Part shown: positions 29,024 through 39,681 of the stretch, one piece after another
Numbering within the stretch: position 1 is the stretch's first letter
How the letters are laid out: every line of letters begins with the position of its first letter
Source of the DNA: Sedimenticola sp.
GTDB lineage: Bacteria; Pseudomonadota; Gammaproteobacteria; Chromatiales; Chromatiaceae
Length of the DNA stretch: 64,000 nt
Reading direction: 5' to 3'
Assembly: GCA_002869585.1 (NCBI GenBank)
Contig: PKUO01000004.1
Span: 1 to 64,000 of the forward strand
Made by a program: the position numbers and the translations under genes
Notes under the pieces: generated by a model
Databases searched by the model: none
What the model saw: only the letters and a program-made list of their open reading frames with translations
Told to the model about the DNA's origin: nothing

Positions 29024-29665
29024 TTATCGTTCAGACGCTACCAGTTTCAGCGCCAGGCCAACGAACACGATACCGGCCAGGCGATTCAGGATCAGCTGGG
29101 CCCGGGGTGACTCCTTGAACCTCTCGCTGATACTTCCGGCGATCAGACTGATCGAGCCAAATACCAGAATCGTGGCGATGATAAATACCCCACCCAGCAG
29201 CAGAAACTGCAGCACCAGCGAACCGTTTTTCGGATCGACAAACTGGGGAAGAAACGCCAGAAAGAACAACGACACCTTGGGATTGGTGATATTCATGATG
29301 ATTCCGCGCCGATAGAGCCGCCCTTTGTCGAGCCTGACGACACGCTTGGCAACTGCGGAGGCGGAGGCGCGAAACGCCTGCCAGGCGAGATAGAGCAGAT
29401 AGCTGGCGCCGATGAACTTCAGCACCGTAAAGGCAACCGCCGAGGTATGGAATACGGCCGCGAGACCAAAGGCCACAGCGGAGGTATGAACCAGCAACCC
29501 GGTGAAGAGACCCAGGGTAACGATCAGGCCAGCACCTCGCCCATGCTGGGCGGACTGGGCCATCACAAACAGATTATCCGGCCCGGGCGACAGCCCCAGC
29601 AGCACCGAGGCAGAGAAGAACAGCAACAGAACGTCGAATTCGATCACCTGATCAGTCTCCACCAT
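29024..29665 (-). CDS. LysE/RhtB family amino-acid exporter
   Basis: Inner-membrane exporter of about 213 residues; start taken at ATG 29665 (VETDQVIEFD...) because the longer frame lies inside the upstream gene. Six hydrophobic segments are visible, with the family hallmark LGLSPGPDNLFVMAQSAQHGRG in the first loop and the NITNPKVSLFFLAFLPQF block in the middle. Substrates of relatives are threonine, homoserine or other amino acids; not predictable here. It is convergent with the sbcC-like gene and follows a small membrane protein gene. Confidence 0.88.
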   Translation of the reverse strand: MVETDQVIEFDVLLLFFSASVLLGLSPGPDNLFVMAQSAQHGRGAGLIVTLGLFTGLLVHTSAVAFGLAAVFHTSAVAFTVLKFIGASYLLYLAWQAFRASASAVAKRVVRLDKGRLYRRGIIMNITNPKVSLFFLAFLPQFVDPKNGSLVLQFLLLGGVFIIATILVFGSISLIAGSISERFKESPRAQLILNRLAGIVFVGLALKLVASER

Positions 29666-30011
29666 CCCCGCCGCAAGAATCACCGTCAAACCCGCCGGCA
29701 TCACCATCACCGGTCAGTTTTCCGAGTGGCAGCTCGGCCAGCCAGATCCCTGCAAAAACCAGCAGCAACGGAAAGAGCACAACCGGACCCATGCTTGAGA
29801 GATTGCCCAGTAGAAGGCAACCCACAACGATAAACCCCCAACCGAGCGAGTTTTTCCTGTCCGGGGCATATCCCCGGTAGACCGTCGTCAGACAGAGCGC
29901 GAAGACGCCGGTCGCAATGCCGCCCATCAGACTGAAACCCAGCGGTTGATTGATAAAATGATATCCCAGCAGGATTAACAGCAGGATGCCGGTGAGCCTG
30001 ACAAGGTTCAT
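29652..30011 (-). CDS. Small predicted membrane protein
   Basis: A 119-residue protein with about four hydrophobic helices (LTGILLLILLGYHFI, LMGGIATGVFALCLTTVY, GWGFIVVGCLLLG, VVLFPLLLVFAGIWLA) and a Gly/Asp-rich C-terminal tail (GDGDAGGFDGDSCGGDGG). It is not recognised as a named family. It lies 24 nt after pyrF and overlaps the LysE gene start, so the three may share a transcript. Acidic-tail composition is unusual for such a small membrane protein. Confidence 0.6.
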   Translation of the reverse strand: MNLVRLTGILLLILLGYHFINQPLGFSLMGGIATGVFALCLTTVYRGYAPDRKNSLGWGFIVVGCLLLGNLSSMGPVVLFPLLLVFAGIWLAELPLGKLTGDGDAGGFDGDSCGGDGGD

Positions 30012-30035
30012 TCCTGACCGACCGAAAGTGTTATC

Positions 30036-30755
30036 TCAGGGGCCAAAAGTGGCGATTTCAGCCTGGATGTCGCGCAGGCTTTGCAGCGGATTTTCCGCCG
30101 CGGTGATAGGACGCCCGATGACCAGCATATCAGCACCGTTATTGAGGGCATCCAGGGGTGTCATCACCCGTTTCTGATCATCCTTGCTGACGCTGGCGGG
30201 ACGCACACCCGGCGTAACCAGGAGGAACGCCTTGTTCACCTTGGGCCTTACCTCGCCGGCCTCCAGGGGTGAACATACGATACCGTCCAGGCCTGAGGAG
30301 TCGGCCAGCGTTGCCAGCCGCACCACATTCTCGGCGGGCGAGCCACTGTAGCCCACCTCGGCAATGTCCTCCTGGCCGAGGCTGGTCAGGATGGTCACGC
30401 CAATCAGCAGAGGTCGCTGGGAAAACCCTTCCAGGCGCTCCCTGGCAGTCTCCATCATCTTGCGCCCACCGGAGGCGTGCAGATTGACCATCCAGACGCC
30501 CAGATCAGCCGCCGCGGCGCAGGCCGCGGCTACGGTATTGGGGATATCGTGAAATTTCAGATCGAGAAAGATATCAAAGCCCTTTGCCGCCAGCTTTTCG
30601 ACAAACGCCGGGCCCAGCCGGGTGAACATCTCTTTGCCCACCTTCAGGCGGCAGAGCTTGGGGTCAAGCCCGGAAACCAGATCCAGTGCCGGCGCTTCGG
30701 CGGAAAAATCGAGGGCTACGATGATTCTGGGGTTCTTTTCGATCACGGATGACAT
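30036..30755 (-). CDS. pyrF: Orotidine 5'-phosphate decarboxylase
   Basis: Last step of de novo UMP synthesis. The catalytic D-x-K-x-x-D array is in [13 protein letters not shown]; other family blocks are IIVALDF at the N-terminus, [19 protein letters not shown] and [12 protein letters not shown] at the phosphate site. The 239-residue length is standard. It follows lapA-lapB, the usual gammaproteobacterial order, with a 40-nt gap after lapB. Confidence 0.95.
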   Translation of the reverse strand: MSSVIEKNPRIIVALDFSAEAPALDLVSGLDPKLCRLKVGKEMFTRLGPAFVEKLAAKGFDIFLDLKFHDIPNTVAAACAAAADLGVWMVNLHASGGRKMMETARERLEGFSQRPLLIGVTILTSLGQEDIAEVGYSGSPAENVVRLATLADSSGLDGIVCSPLEAGEVRPKVNKAFLLVTPGVRPASVSKDDQKRVMTPLDALNNGADMLVIGRPITAAENPLQSLRDIQAEIATFGP

Positions 30756-30795
30756 GGGCTGCTCTTAATCTCTTATGTACGGATTGATGGGTGGT

Positions 30796-32004
30796 TTACA
30801 TGGCCTGCCGCATACTGCCCTGACCCTCAACGCCGAGGGAATGTCCCTCACTCAGTTGCTCGACCGGCTTGATGCTGCTCCAGGATTTGCAACCCGGGCA
30901 CTGCCAGTGCAGGGTTTTGGCGTGATAGCCGCAGCGGACACACTGATAGGCGGAGGTGTTGCTGAGCATCTTCTCAACCAGTTGCTTGAGGATGCGCAGG
31001 GTCTCCGGGGTGGCGCCCTGGCGGCTCTTCAGATTCAGGGTGATCAGCTTGTCCAGCCCCTCGAGATTGGGGCTGTTCTGCAGAAAACCGGTGAGAAACT
31101 CCAGCGCCTGGTCTTCACCCTGCTCCGCTTCGATAATGTCTGTAACCACCAGCGCGGTGGCGATGTTTTCATGGCGCGCCAGCAGATCGCGCAGATAGCT
31201 GAAAAGATCCTTGCGATTACCGGTCTCTTTGTAGCAGTGCAACAGCGAGGGCAGCATCTCGGAGATATAATCGGGATCCTGCTCCTCCACCCGCTTGTAG
31301 ATTCTGATGGCCGATTTACAGGTGCCCTGGGAGGCCTCCAGTTCACCCTGCAGCAGGGTGGCGCGCACGCAGTTGCTGTCACAGGTCTGGGCCTTCTTCA
31401 ATAGATTGTTGACGGTAGCGAAGTCGCGTTTCTGTCTCGCCTGCTCGGCCAGTTCACAGTAGTAGTGGGCCTGCTCGATTCGCAGCGATTTGCCGGTGAG
31501 CTGTTCGAGTTTTTTCGACACCTGGAGGCATTTGTCCCAATCCTTCTCCTGCTGATAGATGATGCGCAGATTGGAGAGGGCCTGTTCCTGGTAGAGATTC
31601 AGGTCACCCAGTTCATGAAAGAGGCTCTCCGCCCGGTCAAAAAGCCCGGCGCGCATATAGTCCTGCCCGAGTTCGAGCAAGGCCAGCGCCCGCTGATCAC
31701 GATTCAGGGTGGGACGTGCGATGAGATTCTGGTGGATCCGGATGGCACGATCGACCTCGCCGCGCCGGCGAAACAGGTTGCCCAGGGCCAGGTGGGTCTC
31801 CACCGTGTCACTGTCAACTTCGAGCATCTTCACAAAGACATCGATCGCCTTGTCCGGTTGCTCGTTCAACAGGAAATTGAGGCCACGGAAATAGTCCGAG
31901 GCCGGATCCACTTTCAGCTTGTCACGCGGGGCAGCACTGCGCCTTGCCGCAAGCCAACCGGATGCAGCAGCTACTGGCAGCAGTAACCACAGTAATTCCA
32001 TCAT
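30796..32004 (-). CDS. lapB: Lipopolysaccharide assembly protein LapB
   Basis: Inner-membrane-anchored TPR protein that works with FtsH to control LpxC and hence LPS synthesis. The 402-residue protein has an N-terminal membrane helix (ELLWLLLPVAAASGWLAAR), a series of TPR units, and a C-terminal rubredoxin-like metal site YQCVRCGYHAKTLHWQCPGCKSW with both CxxC pairs. It lies 7 nt after lapA and ahead of pyrF, the canonical arrangement. Confidence 0.95.
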   Translation of the reverse strand: MMELLWLLLPVAAASGWLAARRSAAPRDKLKVDPASDYFRGLNFLLNEQPDKAIDVFVKMLEVDSDTVETHLALGNLFRRRGEVDRAIRIHQNLIARPTLNRDQRALALLELGQDYMRAGLFDRAESLFHELGDLNLYQEQALSNLRIIYQQEKDWDKCLQVSKKLEQLTGKSLRIEQAHYYCELAEQARQKRDFATVNNLLKKAQTCDSNCVRATLLQGELEASQGTCKSAIRIYKRVEEQDPDYISEMLPSLLHCYKETGNRKDLFSYLRDLLARHENIATALVVTDIIEAEQGEDQALEFLTGFLQNSPNLEGLDKLITLNLKSRQGATPETLRILKQLVEKMLSNTSAYQCVRCGYHAKTLHWQCPGCKSWSSIKPVEQLSEGHSLGVEGQGSMRQAM

Positions 32005-32011
32005 TGCGACA

Positions 32012-32296
32012 TCAGTCCTTTATCGGGATCGCCCTGAGGTTGTTCACTTCCTGTGAGGCGAGTTTGGCCTTGCGCCGCAGTTCAACGTTCTGCCGCTTGA
32101 GCCTGAAAAAGCCAGCGAGTGTCGCCAACAGGCCGAGTACGGCGCCGGCGGCAATCGAACCGACCAGCACCACCGACAGCGGCAGCTGGATTGAACCGAA
32201 ATAGTAGTTGAGCTGGACAGGATCGGCGTTCATTACCGCCAATGCGGCGCCTATGATCATGATCAGAAATATAAAGATCAGCTTTAGGAATCGCAC
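32012..32296 (-). CDS. lapA: Lipopolysaccharide assembly protein LapA
   Basis: A 94-residue DUF1049 inner-membrane protein with two transmembrane segments (LKLIFIFLIMIIGAALAV and LSVVLVGSIAAGAVLGLLATLAGF), the motif NADPVQLNYYFG between them, and a basic cytoplasmic tail. It acts with LapB in LPS quality control. It is first in the lapA-lapB-pyrF run. Confidence 0.92.
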   Translation of the reverse strand: MRFLKLIFIFLIMIIGAALAVMNADPVQLNYYFGSIQLPLSVVLVGSIAAGAVLGLLATLAGFFRLKRQNVELRRKAKLASQEVNNLRAIPIKD

Positions 32297-32455
32297 CCCA
32301 GGGTCTCCTCAATACGCCTAACAATCATGGCAATATCATACAGGGAGGCCACTAGGATTAGCCACTTTTTCTAAATTGTGGATGTAGACGGGCTGCCGAA
32401 TCACATATTGAAGCATCCGGGCAAGAATTCTGCCTGTTTTGGCGTTCAGCCCGGT

Positions 32456-33814
32456 TTATGCGTAGTCGTCCACCAGCCCGAGGGTTGTGGTTCGGGACAC
32501 CGTTTCACCATCACCGTTACTGTCCAGTGGATTGCCATCGGCGCCAACCTGCTCATTGGAGAAAGGGGTTGTGTGCTGATCGCCCTGGCTCCCAAACCCC
32601 TGGGCCAGAGCACGCTGATCCTGAGCGCCGCGTTGACCGACATCGACGTTGACCAGTTGCAGATTGTTATCGGAGAACATGTCGCGCAGGCGCGGTATCG
32701 CTGCTTCCAGGGCCTCCTTTACTGCGCCGTTGTGGGTGAGAAAGCTGACATGGGCCACGTCGTCCTTCATCGACAACTGGATATCGATCGGCCCCAGGTG
32801 TTGCGGGGTGATACGCAGTGATGCCTGCTGAATGTTGCGTCCGACCATCCACATAACGCGGTCCCCCAACGCCTGATCCCAGCCTTTCGCATGATGATCC
32901 ATGCCCAGTGCCGGTGGCGACACTCCCTGGAAGCGCTGAGCACCCGCCAGATCGGATGCCTGTCCCATGAGACCGAACAGGCCTGTTGAGGTACTGCTGC
33001 CCTCCGCGCCCATGGCTGAGCTGCCCAGAGTGGCATTCACTCGATCCTGGGCCAGGCCAGTCATTGCCGGGGCCAGCAGTTGCCCCAGGGATTTCACCTC
33101 ATTGGCTAGTTGTGGCGTGGCTTCACCGACTGCCCGGATTTTTTCGGCAATCAGGTTCAGGCGGTCTGTGGTCTGTTGTGCTGCATCCTGTTGCAGGTGT
33201 TTCTGTAACAGACCAGCGGCCTGCAGTGCCTGACTTGCGAGGGGATCTGCGCCGTCAGCCTCACTGACCGCATTTCCGGTTGCCTGTGCCTGGGAGAAGA
33301 ATGCCTGCTGTTGCAGAAGCCTGTTCCATACAGATGAATTATCAGGGCCTTCCAACCCCTCGGTTTGCAGGCCCACCGCCAGCCTGGCCTGGTCTGCAAT
33401 TTGCCCAGCAGGCAGCATGCCGGCAAGAAGCTGGTCAGTGGGAAGCGCACCATCCAGTTGCGCAGAGGCATCCTGGAGCGCCCTGACTGCAGCCTCCATG
33501 CTCGCGGTTGCCGCCTCGAGGACCGGGGTAATCTCTGCCGCCTGTGGCAACACCTTGCCGTCGCTAAACAGCATCTGCAGTTGTTGCAGGAGATCTTCGG
33601 GCAGGGCTTCCAGATCTGCGGAGAGATCCTCGGGGAGCAGAGTTCTCAGTTGCTCGGTAAACGACTGCAGTATTCCCGAGTTCTGAAAAATCGCCGAAAA
33701 GTCTTGCGTTTCAGAGACTTGCCCAATGGCTCCAGACAACCGTCCAGAGTGGGAGGCCGAATTACCGCTGCTTAACATTGACAGGACATTAGTGCTGAGG
33801 GCTGCAGGATTCAT
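32456..33814 (-). CDS. fliK: Flagellar hook-length control protein FliK, orphan
   Basis: A 452-residue protein from the ATG at 33814; a longer frame to 33997 runs into the lipoprotein gene and is unlikely. The Ala/Gln-rich N-terminal two thirds form the ruler region. The C-terminal Flg_hook domain is clear: LRITPQHLGPIDIQLSMKDD followed by VSFLTHNGAVKEALEAAIPRLRDMF. It controls hook length and the switch of the flagellar type III secretion export specificity. No other flagellar gene lies in the window, so it is displaced from the usual fliEFGHIJK cluster. Confidence 0.88.
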   Translation of the reverse strand: MNPAALSTNVLSMLSSGNSASHSGRLSGAIGQVSETQDFSAIFQNSGILQSFTEQLRTLLPEDLSADLEALPEDLLQQLQMLFSDGKVLPQAAEITPVLEAATASMEAAVRALQDASAQLDGALPTDQLLAGMLPAGQIADQARLAVGLQTEGLEGPDNSSVWNRLLQQQAFFSQAQATGNAVSEADGADPLASQALQAAGLLQKHLQQDAAQQTTDRLNLIAEKIRAVGEATPQLANEVKSLGQLLAPAMTGLAQDRVNATLGSSAMGAEGSSTSTGLFGLMGQASDLAGAQRFQGVSPPALGMDHHAKGWDQALGDRVMWMVGRNIQQASLRITPQHLGPIDIQLSMKDDVAHVSFLTHNGAVKEALEAAIPRLRDMFSDNNLQLVNVDVGQRGAQDQRALAQGFGSQGDQHTTPFSNEQVGADGNPLDSNGDGETVSRTTTLGLVDDYA

Positions 33815-33884
33815 GGTTTGCCAGGTCTCATTGGGATTTGGATACACCCAAGAGTAAGCAGTTGTTATGCCAATATCCCGGCAA

Positions 33885-34361
33885 TCAGAGAAAATCGCTT
33901 TGATTGGCCCGCCGCCACTGGCCGGAGCTGACCAGCCAGTCGCCATCCTGCTTATCCAGTTGCAGATCGAAATAGTGCAGGTCGGCACGGTAGGCAATCA
34001 ATTGTACAACATTTTCCAGCGGCTGCCCGGCCATCGCTACGTATAACTCGGCTCGTGCACTTTTGTCTGAGGTGATTTCGATCTGTTTGATCTGAACCAG
34101 CAGATGGATGCTCTGGTGGCCGAGAAAATACCCGGCTAGTAGTTTCGCCAGCTGTCTGCGATCCCTCCCCGCCGGATCGCTGTAGCTATCAGCGACAAAC
34201 GGGGTGACTGCAGTCACCGAACGGCTCTCGACCGCGGCTTCCGCTGCGGCGATCATGTCGCGAATCTGCTGTTCCGGCGTCTGCTCGCCGTTGCTGCAGG
34301 CACTCAGCATCAGCACCCACAACAGGAACCCGGCACGTAATTGGCGAATCCTGTGGTTCAC
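33885..34361 (-). CDS. Predicted lipoprotein, unknown function
   Basis: A 158-residue protein with a lipoprotein signal (FLLWVLMLSAC, lipobox L-S-A-C). The mature part resembles a small NTF2-like/SnoaL fold: helical AIRDMIAAAEAAVE-like start, FVADSYSDPAGRDRRQLAKLLAGYF, then antiparallel strands ending in DWLVSSGQWR. NTF2-like lipoproteins are often nuclear-transport-factor-like pockets without catalysis. It lies 5 nt downstream of the DUF302 gene. Confidence 0.7.
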   Translation of the reverse strand: MNHRIRQLRAGFLLWVLMLSACSNGEQTPEQQIRDMIAAAEAAVESRSVTAVTPFVADSYSDPAGRDRRQLAKLLAGYFLGHQSIHLLVQIKQIEITSDKSARAELYVAMAGQPLENVVQLIAYRADLHYFDLQLDKQDGDWLVSSGQWRRANQSDFL

Positions 34362-34365
34362 AGAT

Positions 34366-34749
34366 CTACTGCAAGCGCGCCACGACCCGCAGGAGTTTCT
34401 CTTTTGCCTCGGCGGCGACTGCCTTTACCTCGTCAGAAGAGGAGAGACCGAGTACGGCCATCGGGTCCATGAAACTGACCACGCTCTTCTCCCCCTCGGC
34501 CCGCACGATCAGATTGCAGGGCAGCAGCGTTCCGGCATTGGGCTCTGCGCTCAGAACGCGATCGGCCAGCTTGGGGTTGCAGGCGCCGAGGATCCGGTAA
34601 CCGGGGATATCCTTGTCCATCTTCGCCTTGAAAACCGCCTGGACATCCACTTCACTGACAATACCCAGTTGCTCTTCCAGTAACGCCGCTTTCACGGTAT
34701 CGATTGCCTGAGAAAAGGGTTGATCTAGGGTTAGGTTGAATTCGTACAT
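34366..34749 (-). CDS. DUF302 domain protein
   Basis: A 127-residue cytoplasmic protein that is a single DUF302 domain: F-x-x-A-[IV]-x-x-[VL]-K-x-x-L-x-E-x-Q-G-I-V-S-E-V, the D-I-P-G-Y-R-I-L-G-A-C-N-P motif and L-L-P-C-N-[LV]-I-V-R. The paired Cys in GACNP and LPCN are conserved in the family, whose function is unknown; it often occurs near sulfur and redox genes. It probably shares a transcript with the lipoprotein gene and lies 40 nt after dapB. Confidence 0.85.
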   Translation of the reverse strand: MYEFNLTLDQPFSQAIDTVKAALLEEQLGIVSEVDVQAVFKAKMDKDIPGYRILGACNPKLADRVLSAEPNAGTLLPCNLIVRAEGEKSVVSFMDPMAVLGLSSSDEVKAVAAEAKEKLLRVVARLQ

Positions 34750-34789
34750 TACTGCTCCTGGATTGATTCATCTGTCGGGATCTTGCCTT

Positions 34790-35608
<819 letters not shown>

Positions 35609-35648
35609 CTAGATTAATAATTGACGAATTATCAGGGTTAATGGGAAA

Positions 35649-36794
35649 TCAGAATCCAATCCCTTCAAAAAACTTCTTTACACCATCCAGCCAAGAGGTC
35701 GAATGGGGGCTGTGGCGTTCACTGGAACCTTCCATTGAATCCTCCAACTGGCGCAGCAGGTACTTCTGTTTGTCAGTGAGATTGATCGGCGTCTCAACCA
35801 TGACCCGGCACAGCAGATCGCCAACCGGACCGCCGCGCACCGGCTTGACACCCTTGCCGCGCATGCGGAACAGTTTTCCTGATTGTGTCCCCGCCGGAAT
35901 TTTCAATTTCACCTTGCCATCCAGCGTCGGCACTTCCAGTTCCCCGCCCAGGGCAGCGATCACAAAACTGATCGGCACCTCGCAGAACAGATGATTCTCT
36001 TCACGGGTGAAGATGGCATGTTCCTTGACCTGAACCTGAACGTAGAGATCACCCGGTGGTCCGCTGTTCTCCCCTGCCTCACCCTCACCGGCAAGACGAA
36101 TGCGATCGCCGGTATCGACACCCGGCGGCACTTTAACCGACAGGGTCTTGTGCTGCTCAACCCGTCCCACGCCATGACAGGCGGAACAGGGATCGGTAAT
36201 TACGCTGCCTTTTCCGTGACAGGTGGGACAGGTCTGCTGGACGGAAAAGAAGCCCTGCTGCATGCGCACCTGGCCGTGACCGCCACAGGTTTCACAGGTC
36301 TTCGGTTTGGTGCCCTTCTTCGCCCCGCTACCGTTACAGACGTTACACTTTACCAGCGTTGGTACGCGGATTTTCACCGTGGTGCCGGCAACGGCATCTT
36401 CCAGGCTCAGCTGTAGGTTATAGCGCAGATCAGCACCGCGATGGACACGTGCCCCACCCCGGCCACCGCCGCCACCAAATATGTCGCCAAAGACATCGCC
36501 AAAGATGTCGCTGAAATTAGCATTGCCCCCGCCAAAGCCGCCATGGCCGGCACCCATGGAAGGATCCACCCCGGCGTGGCCAAACTGATCGTAAGCACTG
36601 CGCTTCTGTGCGTCGGAAAGGACCTCGTAGGCCTCTTTCACCTCTTTGAATTTCTGCTCGGAATCGGTTGAACTATCCCCGGCGTTTCTGTCCGGGTGAT
36701 ACTTCATGGCGAGCCGCCGGTAGGCCTTTTTGATATCGGCCTCGCTGGCGTTTTTGCTCACTCCCAGAACTTCGTAAAAGTCTCGCTTCGACAT
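35649..36794 (-). CDS. dnaJ: Chaperone DnaJ
   Basis: A full type I Hsp40: J-domain with the HPD triad (KYHPDRNAG), Gly/Phe-rich region ([14 protein letters not shown]...), four CxxCxGxG zinc-binding repeats ([32 protein letters not shown]) and the C-terminal substrate-binding domains. At 381 residues it has the usual length. It stimulates DnaK ATPase and delivers unfolded proteins. It lies 152 nt after dnaK with a strong hairpin in between. Confidence 0.96.
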   Translation of the reverse strand: MSKRDFYEVLGVSKNASEADIKKAYRRLAMKYHPDRNAGDSSTDSEQKFKEVKEAYEVLSDAQKRSAYDQFGHAGVDPSMGAGHGGFGGGNANFSDIFGDVFGDIFGGGGGRGGARVHRGADLRYNLQLSLEDAVAGTTVKIRVPTLVKCNVCNGSGAKKGTKPKTCETCGGHGQVRMQQGFFSVQQTCPTCHGKGSVITDPCSACHGVGRVEQHKTLSVKVPPGVDTGDRIRLAGEGEAGENSGPPGDLYVQVQVKEHAIFTREENHLFCEVPISFVIAALGGELEVPTLDGKVKLKIPAGTQSGKLFRMRGKGVKPVRGGPVGDLLCRVMVETPINLTDKQKYLLRQLEDSMEGSSERHSPHSTSWLDGVKKFFEGIGF

Positions 36795-36857
36795 ATTCAG
36801 GTCACTTCATCCCACGACCGGTTCGACCGGCGCCTGGTATTTATTATGAAATTTCTC

Positions 36858-36904
36858 AAACGCGAAAACGCAGAGGGTTGAAAAACCCACTGCGTCTCGC
36901 GTTT
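36858..36904 (-). promoter_or_regulatory. Long hairpin in the dnaK-dnaJ intergenic region
   Basis: The arms 36858-36877 and 36885-36904 pair over about 17 of 20 positions (AAACGCGA.. ACGCAG..GGG with CCC.CTGCGT..CGCGTTT). No T run follows, so a terminator is unlikely. It may be an attenuating or mRNA-processing hairpin setting the dnaK:dnaJ ratio, as found at this site in other bacteria; this is inference. Confidence 0.55.
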
Positions 36905-36946
36905 CACGGTTTACGAAAAGCGGATTCACACATCTCCGCCCAGAGA

Positions 36947-38878
36947 TTATTTGTCCTCTTTAACCTCTTCAAACTCTGCGTCAACCACATCGTCCGTACC
37001 ACCTTCGCCGGATGCAGAGGCCCCTTCAGCATCAGCCGGGCCAGCCCCTTCCGCGCCTTTCTGGGCATACAGACGTTCCGCCATCTTGCCGGAGGCCTCG
37101 GCCAGAGCCTTGGTCTTCTCCTCAATGGCGTCCTTGTCGTCGCCCTTCATCGCCTCTTCCAGTTCCTTGATGGCCTTTTCGATGGCCTCTTTTTCGCCAG
37201 CCTCGATCTTGTCGTCGCCCAGCTCTTCCATGGATTTACGGGTGGCGTGGATCATGCTGTCCGCCTGGTTGCGCGCGCTGACCATTTCGTGGAACTTGCG
37301 GTCATCGTCGGCATGGGCCTCGGCATCCTTGACCATCCGGTCGATCTCATCGTCGTTCAGACCAGATGAGGCCTTGATCACGATCGACTGCTCCTTGCCG
37401 GTCGCCTTGTCTTTGGCCGAGACATGCAGGATACCGTTGGCATCGATGTCAAAGCTCACCTCAACCTGAGGTACACCACGCGGCGCCGGTGGAATGTCGG
37501 ACAGGTCAAAACGCCCCAGCGACTTGTTTGCCGACGCCTGCTCACGCTCGCCCTGCAGGACATGCACAGTAACCGCGGTCTGGTTGTCGTCAGCCGTTGA
37601 AAACACCTGCTGCGCCTTGGTCGGAATGGTGGTGTTCTTCTCGATCAGCTTAGTCATCACGCCGCCGAGGGTTTCGATACCCAGTGACAGGGGTGTGACA
37701 TCCAGCAGCAATACATCTTTGACATCGCCGGCCAGCACGCCACCCTGAATGGCAGCACCAACAGCGACGACCTCGTCGGGATTGACATCCTTGCGCGGCG
37801 CCTTGCCAAAGAATTTTTCAACCGTCTCCTGCACCTTCGGCATACGGGTCTGACCGCCGACCAGGATCACGTCGTCGATTTCTGCAGCGGTAAGGCCGGC
37901 ATCGTTCAGCGCAACCTTGCAGGGATCGATGGTGCGGGTAACCAGCGAATCAACCAGCGACTCCAGCTTGGAGCGGGTCAGCTTGAGGTTGAGATGCTTG
38001 GGTCCGGTAGCGTCTGCCGTGATATAGGGCAGATTGATATCGGTCTGCTGGCTCGATGAGAGTTCGATTTTGGCCTTCTCAGCCGCCTCTTTCAGGCGTT
38101 GCAGGGCCAATGGATCGTTGCGCAGGTCGAAACCCTGATCCTTCTGGAACTGCTCGACCAGATGGTCGATGATGCGCATGTCAAAATCTTCGCCACCCAG
38201 GAAGGTGTCACCGTTGGTGGAGAGCACTTCGAACTGGTGCTCGCCATCGATTTCGGCAATCTCGATAATCGAGATGTCGAAAGTGCCGCCACCCAAGTCG
38301 TAGACCGCGATCTTGCGATCACCAGTCTGCTTGTCCATGCCATAGGCCAGCGCGGCAGCGGTGGGTTCGTTGATGATGCGCTTAACATCCAGACCTGCGA
38401 TGCGCCCGGCATCCTTGGTGGCCTGGCGTTGTGAGTCGTTGAAGTAGGCCGGCACGGTAATCACCGCCTCGGTCACTTCCTGACCGAGATAATCCTCTGC
38501 AGTCTTCTTCATCTTCTGCAGCACTTTGGCAGAGATTTCCGGGGGCGCCATCTTCTTGCCACCCGCCTCGACCCAGGCATCGCCATTGTCGGCCTTGACT
38601 ATTTTATAGGGCACCATTTTGATGTCGCGCTGTACCACGTCATCCTGAAAACGGCGTCCGATCAGGCGTTTGATGGCAAACAGGGTATTTTGCGGGTTGG
38701 TGACGGCCTGGCGCTTGGCGGACTGACCCACCAGCACTTCGCCGTCATTGGCAAACGCAACCACGGATGGCGTTGTGCGATCACCTTCGCTGTTTTCGAT
38801 CACCCGGGTCTTATTGCCTTCCATCACGGCGACACAAGAGTTTGTGGTACCCAGGTCGATTCCGATGATTTTTCCCAT
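36947..38878 (-). CDS. dnaK: Chaperone DnaK (Hsp70)
   Basis: Complete 643-residue Hsp70: N-terminal [17 protein letters not shown] phosphate loop, the [15 protein letters not shown] and [13 protein letters not shown] blocks, DLGGGTFD, the substrate-binding domain with [17 protein letters not shown], and the C-terminal lid ending in the [11 protein letters not shown] tail. It works with DnaJ and GrpE. It is 101 nt downstream of grpE. Confidence 0.97.
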   Translation of the reverse strand: MGKIIGIDLGTTNSCVAVMEGNKTRVIENSEGDRTTPSVVAFANDGEVLVGQSAKRQAVTNPQNTLFAIKRLIGRRFQDDVVQRDIKMVPYKIVKADNGDAWVEAGGKKMAPPEISAKVLQKMKKTAEDYLGQEVTEAVITVPAYFNDSQRQATKDAGRIAGLDVKRIINEPTAAALAYGMDKQTGDRKIAVYDLGGGTFDISIIEIAEIDGEHQFEVLSTNGDTFLGGEDFDMRIIDHLVEQFQKDQGFDLRNDPLALQRLKEAAEKAKIELSSSQQTDINLPYITADATGPKHLNLKLTRSKLESLVDSLVTRTIDPCKVALNDAGLTAAEIDDVILVGGQTRMPKVQETVEKFFGKAPRKDVNPDEVVAVGAAIQGGVLAGDVKDVLLLDVTPLSLGIETLGGVMTKLIEKNTTIPTKAQQVFSTADDNQTAVTVHVLQGEREQASANKSLGRFDLSDIPPAPRGVPQVEVSFDIDANGILHVSAKDKATGKEQSIVIKASSGLNDDEIDRMVKDAEAHADDDRKFHEMVSARNQADSMIHATRKSMEELGDDKIEAGEKEAIEKAIKELEEAMKGDDKDAIEEKTKALAEASGKMAERLYAQKGAEGAGPADAEGASASGEGGTDDVVDAEFEEVKEDK

Positions 38879-38979
38879 TGTTAGCTGTCTCCAGTAGTCA
38901 TTCTTAAATTCTGTATAAAAACCAGTTGTTCACTGAGATGGGGTATAACCCTGTTATTTTCAAGCCTGTTGGCGAACTT

Positions 38980-39552
38980 TCAGCCCGCAGCCTGGGAAAC
39001 CATCACCATGGCCGGGCGCACCAGGCGACCGTTAAGGGTGTAGCCCTTCTGCACCACGGCAACCACGGTGTTCGGCGGCACATCATCGCGGGGCTGGGTG
39101 GTCATCGCCTGGTGATACTCAGGATTGAAGGGTTCACCCTCAGGGTTGATCTGGGCGACGTTGAATTTCTCCATCACTCCGCTCAACAGTTTCAGGGTCA
39201 GCTCACTGCCTTCGCGCAGCTTGTCTATGTCGGCGGCGTCGGCGGCCGCGCTCAATCCCAGTTCCATGCTGTCCATCACCGGCAGCAGCTCGTTGACAAA
39301 CCGCTCGAGGGCGAATTTGTGGGCGTTTTCCAGGTCGCGCTCATTGCGTTTTCTCAGGTTTTCCATCTCGGCACGGGTCCGCATCAGCTGGTTCCAGTGC
39401 TCATCTGCCTTGTTTCGGGCATCTTCCAGCATCAGATGAAGATCACCTGCTGAATGACCTTCGCCGGTTTCAGAATCGGTCTCCTGAGCTGGAACGTCAT
39501 CTGCCGCACCGCTCTCGATTTGCTGATCGACCGGGTCCTGTTGTTTGTCCAT
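38980..39552 (-). CDS. grpE: Nucleotide exchange factor GrpE
   Basis: A 190-residue DnaK cofactor. The acidic N-terminal tail is followed by the long dimerising coiled coil (EHWNQLMRTRAEMENLRKR) and the C-terminal beta domain with the family signature FNPEYHQAM and the GYTLNGRLVRPAMVMVS ending. It lies between hrcA and dnaK. A minus-strand CCCCAT about 40 nt upstream of the start could be part of a sigma-32 -10 element, but no good -35 is seen. Confidence 0.95.
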   Translation of the reverse strand: MDKQQDPVDQQIESGAADDVPAQETDSETGEGHSAGDLHLMLEDARNKADEHWNQLMRTRAEMENLRKRNERDLENAHKFALERFVNELLPVMDSMELGLSAAADAADIDKLREGSELTLKLLSGVMEKFNVAQINPEGEPFNPEYHQAMTTQPRDDVPPNTVVAVVQKGYTLNGRLVRPAMVMVSQAAG

Positions 39553-39681
39553 TCCGCTACCTCTAACTCTGTTGTGCGTTCAAAAATTCATGGGGATAAA
39601 AAAGCCTCTCAGCTGATGATCCAAGCCGGAAAATGCCCTTTCTATACCCCTGGAAATCAATTATCCCCAATGTTGGGACGG

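Noticed and set aside
33815-33997. Upstream extension of fliK
   Set aside because: Runs into the lipoprotein gene; no typical FliK sequence before MNPAALS.
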